Below, one piece after another: positions 44,901 through 58,153 of a DNA stretch of 64,000 nucleotides (position 1 is its first letter; each line of letters starts with the position of its first letter). The DNA is from Apostichopus japonicus (taxonomy: Eukaryota; Echinodermata; Holothuroidea; Aspidochirotida; Stichopodidae). The position numbers and the translations under genes are program-made. The notes under the pieces are model-generated. The model saw only the letters and a program-made list of their open reading frames with translations, was not told where the DNA came from and did not search any database. The stretch covers positions 35,812,501 through 35,876,500 of the forward strand of contig NC_092568.1 in the NCBI RefSeq assembly GCF_037975245.1, given 5' to 3'.

Positions 44901-47900
44901 TTATGGCAACACAGAATGAGGTGATTTTTTTACCAAATATCATAGTAAATTTAAGCTCAGTCATGAAAATAGCACCCACTTTAAGTATTGGAAAATGTTT
45001 GGTGCAAAGATAAAATGATTGTAATCGGTAGTCTTACGCGACGGATGTAATTGCACGGAGAAGACAGATGTACTGGTCATGTGTAAAATTAATTTCTGCC
45101 TTCAAAATTGGATTAATATTCTTATTCTTGCTATATTTGTAAGTTCATCAGGTATATAGTTTTTTCAAACAAAAATATTCCTTTAGGATATAGTGAGGAA
45201 ACCATGTTGTTGATTGTGAACAAGTTCCTACCTTTGACATTAAAGGGAAACTTCAAACTGTGTTCAACTTTTCTACATTTAAAAAGGGATAGGTGGAATG
45301 TCTCTGATGTTACTAAGTTCTGTTCATTAAGCCAGTGAGTGAGATGAGGAAGTCCAATCCTTAATTTTTTCTTCTCCTGCCTCCCCCGTTTTGAGATCAC
45401 AACGCCAGAACCCGGAGAGCGGTTTAAACTTCACACGTGAACCACTTCACCTGTGCTATATCTGCGGAAGCAACTAATAGTCTCCCGGTCATAATGTTGC
45501 CAATCTTTGGCATTTGTTTGCCAAAACAATTATCAGAGAGAGAAAATTGACACATGTGTGAAGTGAAGAGGACAGCAATTTAACAGTTGTCAAGGAAAAT
45601 ATAAAAAAATATTTTAAAAAATAGAGAAAGTAAAGAAAGAGAAAAAAGAGCAAAAAAAAAATGTATCATTGCAAATAAGGGAACATCATACACCTGATCT
45701 GGGCAGTTTATATCAATGCCGAATAGAGAGAAACCACTTTGCCGAGAGTGGCATATCTTTGATTAGAGGTAGTAAGATCCCGGCTTATTGACCTGTTTTA
45801 TAAATTGATCCAATTTAAGGGATACACTAGGTCACCCATTCTCGTTGTGGAGAGTTGAGGAGCTATTTTAGGTTTTTTGAAATGTCAGTTTGTGGAGGGA
45901 AGTGCTCAGGTTAATTCTGGCTGAAGAGCATCTCTTGGTAATTTCATTTGTTAACTTTTACGTGTATGTTTGCGTTTCGCTCTGTCCTGTTTTTTTTTTT
46001 TACCATCTTGTCTACTAATTGAGACAAATGGCCGCCGTATGCGGAAGAAGTAAAACACATTTATGGGAACGTTACGGTGTCCGGCTTTAGAGAGACTGGT
46101 GCATTTATGAAATGAGAATCAACTTTAATGATTTGCAACAGAGGTAAAAGGTATTGATCGGATTACTTAGAAGGCTGGCTAGAAGTTTGACTTCGGCAGA
46201 CACCAGTGCCATGTGCGACCTGCGTTTACAGGCTCAGCTTGTGAAAAATATACATGATAGAGCTAAACTTTGACTATTATAAAATGCAAGATATTCTAAT
46301 GTCATCTAAGTCACCTTTCTTAACTTTGAAATTCAATTTCCATGCTTTTTTGAGCTTTAAAGATGCATTTTGTAATATTATATTTTGTAAGGTTATTAAT
46401 ATGTTCCTTGTCAATAGGAACAAGTCTTGCAAACTTGGAGCTGATGTTACCACCCAAACTTCTTAAAAAAATGGCATCCAGTATTAAAATATTCTTAATT
46501 TTGTACTGAACTGAAAAATTGCAGTTTATCCAAAAAGTGATAGTTTCCAACCATACTCTAGATTTTCATGAAATGGTTCTAATGTATGAATTACTTATTG
46601 AAGTAAGTACCATCAGTCAAAGTTTTTATTTTTTTTATTTTTTCATTTACACTATAGTAATGCAGCAAGCTGACCCATCCCAAGTGTTTCCATGGCAACC
46701 ACTTATCCCACCACTGTACAATGCCTTTATTCTTTATCTCCCACCACAACAATTACTTCAATATCTCATCTCCCACCATAAAGAATTTATATATCCAATC
46801 AGATTGATGATAGCAACAGAGCACCACCTGTGATACTCAGCTTATATCCATCCTCAGCTTATCTATCATGTCTAATTTACTTCAGTTGTTTTCTAAGCAG
46901 GATGGATAAGACGTACAGCCATGAAAATCTCATGGAGCAACTGTTTAATAGTGCCATAGATAATTAGAAGTGCATGCACAGATGGTCAAGTGATACGATA
47001 CACCTATGAAATTGAAACAAAATGACACTGATATAGCTGAAATAAATGTAGATCTTATATAGGTAGAGATTATTATACCTTAATAGTTCTACAAGGGACA
47101 TGATTTTGTATCTATTTCTAAGTTGTAAAAGATTTTGGAACTTTCACTACATGGTATTAATTTCTTTCATCATCTGGTATATATACTAATAACAATAGTG
47201 AGTATTTTTAGTATAGGGAAAGCTATTGCTGGTGGATGTCTGTACATGTGTGTGTGTGTGTGTTGGGTATTTGGTTGGGTTGTTTGTCATAGTTTAGTGG
47301 TACAAACAGAGAAACCTTTTCTTGTTTTGTGATTAATGATTCATTTTTGCAGTAGATTAATCTCTTTACCCATGTTATAATCAAATTAATACTTTCTCAA
47401 GCGATTTTTTTCAACGTTGAGATGATTTGATGGTAAAAGTAACAAAGCTTAGTTCTTAAGAAAAAAAAAGAGAAAGTTATTGTACCTATGAGATTGAGAC
47501 TAAAAGAGATCTTCATAACATGGTTGATCAGCTCTTAGAGTACTGAGTAGAGCAACATTTTGATTTGCCAAGTTTACTAAACGTACCAGATATTGTTGTA
47601 AATGAGGTTGGGCAAAGTAAGACCCACATCCAGATTTTCCCCAGAATGTACCTTAAACATTGAGTGATTATTTCACTGGATTTTCAAAATGTTGTTTTAT
47701 GGACATTTTGTTCCTTTAATTGTCCATCACATAATAAGAGCAATCACAATCTACAAATATCTATAAGTCTAAATCATGCATTTAAATTAAAACTTCTTAA
47801 GCCCAGCTATAATAATCCAATGAATAATTGAATGTCCTGAATTATGCAAATGTAAAACAAGCTGCTTTAAATATCACAAAGCCTTTATGATTCAAAGAAA

Positions 47901-50900
47901 ATGAGAATTCAATATGTTTAATTTTACTAGATCCATGCTTGCTGTTTAGCTCTGAATGATGAACCATGTTGTTACTATATAGGTTGCCATGGAATCTTTG
48001 GCTTTTTTGGCATTATTCAAAGTTTAATAGTCAAGCTAATTATCTGTACTGTCATTCGGGAATTCAATATTGATTACATATCACACATTTATGAATATCT
48101 ATGCAGAAACCTGCTTTAATATCAAAGAATTTTTTTTAATCAAAGGAAATATGAGAATGGAAATGTTTAATTGTAACATCCATGATCAATGTACATCTTA
48201 GTATGATGAACCAATTATGTTTTAACCATTATCATACTGCAAAGAGTTTTTCTTCCTGGTGTTTTGTTTGTGCATGCAGGAAAAAGTTCAATAAACTATA
48301 AATAAATATTTTATGGCAAATTTATATACCAATCAATCATTTAATCTTTGTGAATTGGTTACTAATGACTCTTTTTGGGGGCTTTTATAATAATTATGCA
48401 AATTAGAATACAGGCAGATGCAACCCATGATCACTGTTCCATAAATAGCTTCTAGAGAAACCCGGACTAACAAGCAGTCCAACTGGCCTTGACCTAATCT
48501 GTTTTTGTGATTATAAAACTTTCAAGACTGTTTGTTTCCTTTTCAGGGAAGGAAAGTGTTTTACAACCATTTGTCAAAAACATGTTGATGAATGTAGAAG
48601 GGTGGTGTGGCAGTGAACAGAATCAAGAGACATGTGCTGGACCTTTTTGTTTTTTACTATTTAACAGAAAAGGGGGAAATATATTTCTTGTAAAACTCAT
48701 GCAAAAAATAGAAGGCAATCACAGATCTAAAGGTGAACAAGTTCAATGTGAGAGAGAGAGAGAGCAAAGATTGAAAGTTACAACACAGGTGTGATGTTTA
48801 CAAAGAACACTCACAAATATTCCATGTTTTTTATTATTTTACTTTTTTATTTTATCAAAATAATCTCTGATTGATACAAACTTTTTTTTTCTACTTTTTT
48901 TACTTCAGTATCTGATATTTCATGAATTCTGGATGTGTATTAAACCAAATCAAGAATGTTAACAGAAATCAGTTAAAGGGATATTCTGGTGACAGAAAAT
49001 GTGACATTTTCTTTAATGTAAATTTTAGAAAGAAAAGTATGATACCACATCGTTGAAAATCCCATGTCAATATCTGGTTCTTATCTTGAAATATGGTTGT
49101 TTGAATATAACCTTCTTTGACTGGCTAAACCCTCAATTCTTACAGGGAGTGTATCATGGTTGGGGGGCTGTCATTTCATCATGGGACATTGCTACAGTCA
49201 TCTAACTTCTGTATTATAAACGTCTTATTGATTTAGCCTTTAAATCTGACACATTTGGAATATTTGCTCACAGTAGCTGTGAATGTATTTTCTGTATTAG
49301 GGATGCACCGGATCCAAATTTTTGGATCCGGCCGGAACCGGATTCTGCCGGATAGTACATGAAATCCGGCCGGATTTTATCCCGGAGATTTTAAACCGGA
49401 GTTTTTCATTACACAAAAGAAAATCATTAATAAGAAGTAGAAGTATGAAACAAGGAGTAAATGTTAGGTGAGGTATACGCAAATTATAAAGAAGGGGAAA
49501 TTAAGACCCCATTTAGTGGGTCAGACCATTGAGAAAATTATATTAAACATGTTAAACCTAATTTTTCCTTACTTTGAATGTTTTTATTAATTTTGGAAAT
49601 AGTTTACATTGATTTAAGTTAATACCAACACCTTTTTAAGGAATAATTCAGGCCAGATTTTGAAAAGATCCGGCCGGATTTTGAGAAAGATCCGTCCGGA
49701 ACCGGATAATTGCTCACTATCCGGCCGGATAGTCCGGCCGGACCAGATATCCGGTGCATCCCTATAATCTGTATTTCTAACTTTTTATGTAGAAATTAAC
49801 CTTATATTCATCTGTGAATAAGTAAGTCAAAGTGGAGAGAAACCAACAAATCTAAATTCCAACTGAAATGACCCGATGACAACATTCACTATATAGTGTT
49901 GCCAGATACAAAAATTTACAAAATGCCAATAAATTTGAAAAAAAAATATATATATCTTTACCATACCAAATGCTTTGAGTTTGTGAACTGAAGACTTTTT
50001 CAATTCTAGAATATTTTTTTTATGAAGCAATGAATTTCTGAATTTTCCTTTTAAGAGAGCATGTCCTGTTATATACAATGTTCTAAATAAGACTTGTTAA
50101 ATACTGATAACATAGTTAAAAAGCAAATGTGTTTTGCATGCATTGCTGTATATACCTAGCATAACCACTACATCAATATCCTAATATGTGATGCAAAAAG
50201 TTGACATGAAATGCAAAGAATTTCATACACAGAGGGAAAACCAAACTGTAAAGCTAAAATATTAAGCTTAAAAAGTAGACACTGCTGGAAGGCATTTCTC
50301 AAAAGAACCATAAATCTCAAAATTTGTATTTCAGTTGCATCTTGGGAAATGTTTCTTTTCCAATCATGCAAATGAGACAAGGAATACGATATGACATAGG
50401 GCCCCACAGGTGCCTGTGACGAAAATAACTCACAGGTTTTTACACAAAACAAAACCCATTTCATTGTTTTTGTTGTTGCATTATTTCGTAGCAGTGGCCT
50501 TTTCTTCTTATTTTCTATTTATCTTTTGAAATTAATTCAAAAATTTCATATTGTATAAAGAAATATAAAATCAAAATAAATCAAAGTGATTACTTCTGTG
50601 GTAACTTGTCAGATTATACCTAATCCTCACAAATCCATCCATCTCTTCTTTTTTTGTTGTCTTCTTCTAAGAGTTGGTCACAAAACAAGAAAGTTGTCTA
50701 TTACGTTCCCAGAGGATATCTGGATGGGTTGAGAGGAAGAGGTTTCATATATCTTTAATTAAACAGAAGCCTTGCTTTGATTGCTATTCATCATTAGCAA
50801 ACTCCCCGTCCCGTGAAAACCATGAAAAGGCAATAGATCGTTAACTCTCCCTAAGTTAGTTTGTATTATGCAACATTGCCTTCTCTGAAAGATGATTTTT

Positions 50901-53900
50901 GGGCGCTATATTAATTTTCATATGTTGCATACTGCAAAGCAACACTGCATAATCAATTCAGGTTGTAATTCTATATACCAATATTAATTTTTGAGAAATT
51001 ACCCTTTAAACATCGGAGGTACAGTACATCATTTAAACAGCCAGGTCTGCTTATTCTATTCATACAGACTATCAGGTCAGTTTCTTAGATGTTATGTCAC
51101 AAACTCAGTAGTAAAACATACTTTTGTTGCCTCAAATAACACTTTTAAAATGCATTACAATGACCAATGTATTACAAGGACCAATTGATGTAATTATGTC
51201 ACAAAACTCAATAGGAAAACAGATACTGTACTTTTGTTGCCACAAATAACACTTTCACAATGTGTTACAAGGACCAATGTATTACATGGACCAATGCAGC
51301 ACAAGAACTAATATGATGTCCCAAAACTGAATCGAAAACAGGTACTTTTGTTGCCTCAAATAACACTTTTGCAATGCATTACAAGGACCAATGTATCACA
51401 TGGACCAATTGATGTAATGTCACAAAACTCAATAGAAAAACAAATACTTTTGTTGCCTCAAATAACACTTTCACAATGCATTTCAAGTACCAATGCATCA
51501 CAAGGACCAATTGATGTAATGTCACACAACTCAATAGGAAAACAGACACCTTTGTTGCCTCAAATAACACTTTTGCAATGCATTACAAGGACCAATGTAT
51601 TACATGGACCAATTGATGTAATTAACACAAAACTCAATAGAAAAACAAATACTTTTGTTGTCTCAAATAACACTTTCACAATGCATTTCAAGTACCAATG
51701 CATCACAAGGACCAATTGATGTTATGTCACAAAACTCAATAGGAAAACAGATACCTTTGTTGCCTCAAATAACACTTTCACAATGTATTACAAGGACCAA
51801 TGTATTACATGGACCAATGCAGCACAAGAACCAATATGATGTCCCAAAACTGAATAGAAAACAGGTACTTTTGTTGCCTCAAATAACACTTTTGCAATGC
51901 ATTACAAGGACCAATGTATTACATGGACCAATTGATGTAATGTCACAAAACTCAATAGATAAACCAATACTTTTGTTGCCTCAAATAACATTTTTACAAT
52001 GCATTACAAGGACCAATGTATTACATGGACCAATTGATGTAATGTCACAAAACTCAATAGAAAAACAAATACTTTTGTTGCCTCAAATAACACTTTTAAA
52101 ATGCATTACAAGGACCAATGTATTACATGGACCAATTGATGTAATTATGTCACAAAACTCAATAGGAAAACAGATACTTTTGTTGCCACAAATAACACTT
52201 TTACAAAACATTACAAGGACCAATGCATTGGTTGAGTTAATAGAATTTATAATAGTAATAGTAATAATAATAATAAACTTTGATATTTTACTGTGTTAAT
52301 TTAAACTGGTATATATTACTTGCTTTGTTTTTCTTGACCTCTCTTTGTACTGCATTATTATTGTTACTGGAATATGCTAAAATGAATGCTTATATTAGTT
52401 AATTATGTAATCCTTTTCCCATTGTCTCTTCTTATCCCCATTTCAATTTAGTTCATTTGGCATTTGACTGAGATGCTTTTGCTGTTGGAGTTAATGTTGG
52501 AAAAATTGTCATTGATTTGTTCGTCATCATGAATCCACTCATTCAATGCATTTTATGTAAATAGCATCTTACAGTTAAACAGCAAAACAGGGATATCTGT
52601 TTGGTCGATGGAACTGTTTTAAGGAGACAGAGATACTGTACACAATTGTCTAAACAAGTTCAACTTTCTTCACTGAGCTGCATTGTTACATACAGTGGAG
52701 TGTGCAAACATATATAGCCTCTATATATAGCTGAATTATCCCCATAATCTCATTTTGTCAGGAGCCTAGCAGTACTAGCAGATAAAGATATTAAATTGTA
52801 TGTGTTTTGGAGGTGAAATCCAAAAACTTCATAACTACAACATGAAGAACATTGGAGTATAATGCAACCATAGCCTCTAAATACAGCTGATGGCCAATAA
52901 TCTCAACCTGTGGCAATCATAGCTGACTTCCAGTTTGCTATGAAATTGAATGCATTTTGGAAAGTCAAATCCAAAAGTGGTTTGAATCATTATTAAAGAA
53001 AGGACCCAATGTGTAGTTGTAGTGGGTCTTGATAATGGTGTCCCCTAGGGTTTGGTACTGTTATTCTTCAATTTATACACTGCATCCCAGGAGGGATATC
53101 ATATTCTGTCATGATTTGAAGTAAATGTATGTTATAAACTGATGATGAGTTGTATGTTTAGGGGTGGTGCCTTAACTCCTGTTGCCATTGATGGAGTCAT
53201 CTGTATCTGGAAATCAGTCAGTGGATGAGTAAAAACATACTTTGAGGTTCTCATTTTCAGAAAGCAAAATATGTATCTGAAATGTCACTGATGGTCTTAT
53301 ATCTAAGTTGCATAAGTCTGTTTTGATTGCATAATTCACTTGCTTTGTTTTGTTTTTTAATTGGAATAAAGATTCCTGCAAGGATCTCTTCTTTTAGGTT
53401 ATATGATTTGCTACTTTGTACGATTGCTTTACACAACCAAAAATTTTTTTTTTAGAGTTTTTTTTTTTTTTACTGTTAACAGGATGTTGAAGAAATTACA
53501 GTGAACTATCCGTCGCTGTTTGAACTCCTGATAGATTTGAAAGGAATGGCGGAGAACAACGCATCATGGTCTCGAAAAATACTTCATCGCGACACCCTCA
53601 TGGCGGCTGCTGCCATCTACAAAGGTTTGGGCCAATTTTTTGCCTAGTCATGAATGCCAAAATAGGATTGCAAAGTGCAACAGTTGTTTATAATTAATGT
53701 GAAACAGCTTCTCCAAATTAGTTCAGTCTGCTCCTAGTGTCACTGTTTGATACTCTGTAATAGCAATAATTCAACTCTGTAGACATAATAAAATGTTAAA
53801 ATTCTTTCCAGCACCTTCATCGATCCGTTCAAGATATATATCCCCAATAGTTCCTCCCATGCATGATGGTCTCACTTTGCCTGTCATTTTAGTATTTCTA

Positions 53901-56900
53901 TTGTTTGGAAGCAGTTTGTTGACTCACATCATAGCAACCTCTACAAAATACCAAGAGCAATTTCCTCTTGGAAGCTTTAAAGTAGTTAATCCTCCTGTTG
54001 ACTTTCGTGTCTGAACGTTGCTTGGCCATAAATTGCTGCTGTGAAACAAGGGACATGTCACATTATTGTTCCACTATGTACATATCACGATATATTGACA
54101 TGATATCATGGTTTATTTATGTTGAGCTGTAGGAATTATTTACAGTTGGACATCCACTGCTTTCGGTTTCGAGGTACCCCGAGAGTGTCAAACAAGATCA
54201 CTTAACGGTAATCTAGGCATCGACATCAAATGATTACTTAGTCTTGTGTCAATCTCCATAAAAGCAGTGTCGGTACATGTAGTAATTAGTAAGTTTAATG
54301 TCGTCTACTCTTTTCCATACCTGAGAGCGAGTAGGAGAATGATGGTGAAAAGTATATTGGTGATGGGTGTGAAGCAACTCTGTGATATTTGCCATAGATG
54401 TCTATTGTCGGGAAGGTTTTACTCGGAATTTGTATAGGAAGGGCATGAAACGAATATATAAATGTACAATGGAAGTCATGCCGTATCAGAATCTTGTGTA
54501 ATGGGTAGTTTCAGAAATCAGAGGGCAGTGACCTTAAGAGGGGTTGTCTGGGCACAGTACAAGGATGTTACCAGTTTTTCATAAGCTATATTGATAGGAG
54601 TGCATATGTATAGTATTGTCCATCATGATAACCAAACCACTTATGTTATAATACGGTTTGTATAGATTTAGTCACTGTCTCAACAAGAAGAGCTGCAGCA
54701 GCTGCAGGATGCTGCTCTAAGGCCTGCAGCTAGGATGAACTAATATAACACTGTATAGGGATTATGAATGCAGATCTGCATATATCTTGTACCTGTGTAA
54801 CTGCAGAGCACAAAAGAGTTTCTCCTACTGTACAAGCATCCCATGTTTGACATGGTATTTAGTAATCCAGTTGGTTGCAAGCCTTTGGGTGGTGCAGATG
54901 GTGAAAATTGAGACGTTTAAACCTTAAAATGCCTGTAGAACTGCAGGTCACAAAAGAGTTTGTCCTACAAGAGCCATGGCTGCAGCCCCCTCAGGATCCC
55001 ACATTTGACATGGTATATTTAGTAATCCCTTTAGGTGGTGCAGATGGTGAAAGTAGAGACGTTTAAACCTTGAAATGGCAATGGTCATGAAAGGCCGCTA
55101 TTTGGTGTATAAATCTAACAACTAGTCATTGTAAAAGTATGTCCCATGGATGGATCCAGTGGTGATATATTCAAACCTGGTGGAAAATATTTACAGTAGC
55201 TGCTACAGGTTGTATCTGTCCATAGGTACGGTATTCTCAGATTCTGATATATTAAAAATGTTCTGTTTGGTATTAAAGTTGATCATGTAGAAATTAGTTT
55301 CGGATCTTGCATGCATCATGGTTGTCTGTGGCATATTAAAATTGCAACACTATAGCCATATTTCAATGTCTGAGTGGATTCCAGATACCTGTATGAAAGT
55401 AAAAGATGCCAGATGTTTTAATCCTAGCAAGATCTTTTTCATAGACAGACTGGATTTCAATCAACAGGTACAGTCATATTGCTCAGCTGAGGGTTGTATA
55501 TATACTCTCACTAGAACAGTAATTCACAACCATTGTGGAAGAATATACATGTTAAGATTACATGAATTTGTCATGATGATGGGGCACAAAAAGGACATTG
55601 TGAAGGAGACATAGAAGTTTCAGATTTATTGAGTTTATATCTTTGGTCCAGCCTGCAGCATATCGGGGGCAAATACTATACTTTGCAGAACTTGATCCAC
55701 AGTGTATAGTCTGAGTGGGTATTAAATGACCAAGTGCAGACGGTAACCCTACTGTAGACTGTATACATCTCAACGGTATTCTCAAACAGAGTGAAAATGC
55801 ATCGATAATCCGCTTTGAAATGTCTCGACGGGAACTGTCACTGCGCGGCCGTAAAGAGGAGATTTAAAAGATTTTAGATCCGGCGACCGTTTTCGGTCTC
55901 TATCGTACATATTCAAGGGCAATGTTACTTCACTTCAAAGACTGCGGCCTTCATTTGCGATCTTCGTCTAGCTGGAATAAAGAAACCGGTAGTTCTTGTT
56001 GTGAAGTTTGTCGTCATGTTCAATCAAATTCTCAGTCAATGTCGTTCTGGTTTTAAGTAAGTAAGTCAACTTTATTGAATCCCAGAAGGAAATTACATAT
56101 CTGCGGTGAGCAATACAATGAATGATACAAAATACAAAGAACATTGATACAATGAATGATACAAAATACAAAAAAACATTGATAATATACAACAGTTATA
56201 TGCAGTCAAAACAAAATATGCACTAACTAGCTCCAACAGCGCAACTAAGTGGAACGGTCACACTCCCCCCCCCCCCCCCACCTCGTGAAGTTCTTGTTGT
56301 GAACTCTAATGGCAAAGCCTATAAACGAACAACGGTGTCTATTTGTGTGTGACGTCAGTGACCTCAATCTAACGCTATGAGCAAATTGAGTAAATGAATA
56401 ATAGACATCAATTGATATCACTACAGAACAGTGATTTTCTTTACTATCATTTTCTAATTCATAAGTTCCTTAATGACTTGAGCGAGTTGATTTATGCATG
56501 CTGTCAGTCAGTCAGGTTCTTGATGATAATGAAGCAGCATTGTAGAATTTGTTAGGTGAAACATTAAATAATTTGCCGAATGAAAACTCAGTAGAATGGA
56601 GCGAGAAAATGACATCCTCTTAATCAAACAAACGGTGTAAAGTATCTTTACAGTATGCCACAATGTGTAAGTGTGTTTGCGAAAAGCATTGCATGGCTTA
56701 TAAGAGCATTATCCTCGCTGATAACCATAGGCAATCTTTACAGTACCTTTTGCAGACCTTTTTTTTTTTTTTACTGTCTTCCATGCCAACATTTCTTAGG
56801 TATCCTAAGTTTTGCCTCATGAATGTGCTAGTCAGCTAGTGTAACTCTTCTTTTGAATTATTTAGTATGCCATATATTTCAATGACCTTTTTGAGTTCAG

Positions 56901-57308
56901 AGCATTTTTCATACTTCATGCATTAACCCTGCGATGTATTAAGGGTGTTTCACAATTAAACAGCCCATCTAACAAAAAGCGTAGAGGCCCCCACTATAAA
57001 CTCTGATACAATATTGCCATTGCAATTGCCGAAACGACAGCAGTCGTTCTATTTATAGATTGCATTTCATGTAAATTTCCATGCAAGCACTGTAGTAGAG
57101 TGTACATATGGCCTTTTTTTCTACAATCAGTCAGTTATACACATGAGAATTCATTTCAAAGAGTATAGAATTGCAGTGTGATATTTTTTTTTTCTGTTTT
57201 GAGCAAGATAATAACTCATTAAAGGAGAGTTTGTGATGCAGAATCATGAAGTGAGTAATCCTGCATGTTTGTGTGGCTTTCATTATGGTACCCTCTCTGA
57301 AGTGTGTG

Positions 57309-57354
<46 letters not shown>

Positions 57355-57977
57355 CTTGTATATATTCATTTCCTTTTGAAAATTACCGTCCCTCGGGCTA
57401 GACTGGTGTATGAATTATATGCAACAGCAGTAATTGAAACAAGTCATCTGAAGTATAACTTGAACTTTAAATGAGCTTTCAGGACATGTCAAATGGCTTT
57501 CTCTGTCCTGTTTTGAATTTTCAAAAACAGAGAAAGAAGCCTTTTGGGAGCATTTTCACTCTGTTAGTAATTAAGTTTTGAATTGGAAAACAGTTTTTTT
57601 CTTTTTGTCTGAGTGATAGATGGCAAGGTCATTCCAAATTGATACAAAACATTGAACATAGCAGCCTCGTTAACTCTTTGTTGAATAATCTTCATATTCT
57701 TCAAGATTTTTAGCATACAGGAAGGAGATGTTTGCATCTTCAAAACACAAACTCATGATGCAGGGAGCATATTAAGGGGATAACAAGTTGTTACTTCTCA
57801 GGTTTCAAGAATACTTCACCAGCTAAGTAATTATGAAACGGACATGTTGGTGATTATGATATAGGATAAAGTACAATGACATGTGAACATAGCACTGAAA
57901 TAGGAGACAGATTACCCCAATTTTTTTTTCTCAAAACAGTAATACATGTATACATGTAATACATATATAAATATACT

Positions 57978-58018
<41 letters not shown>

Positions 58019-58121
58019 TAGCATATATAAAAGTAGCATGTATATATAAATAAATATATAAATAGATAAATAGATAAATATATATATATATATATATATA
58101 TATGAATATATTATATATATA

Positions 58122-58153
<32 letters not shown>

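Larger units (their letters stand above)
24803..53482 (+). other. NDUFAF5 intron, 28.7 kb
   Basis: This intron makes up nearly half of the window. Apart from the repeats listed separately it is AT-rich with frequent homopolymers and microsatellites, for example (ATG)n at 27603-27633, TC/GA runs and a GT run near 47252. No second NDUFAF5-like exon or other recognised gene was seen. One antisense frame at 31501-31872 looks unusually coding-like. Confidence 0.85.

Noticed and set aside
51348-52299. Open frames of 123 and 214 codons as a repeat-protein gene
   Set aside because: They are the translation of a 102-bp satellite. There is no splice context, domain or start region distinct from the repeat.
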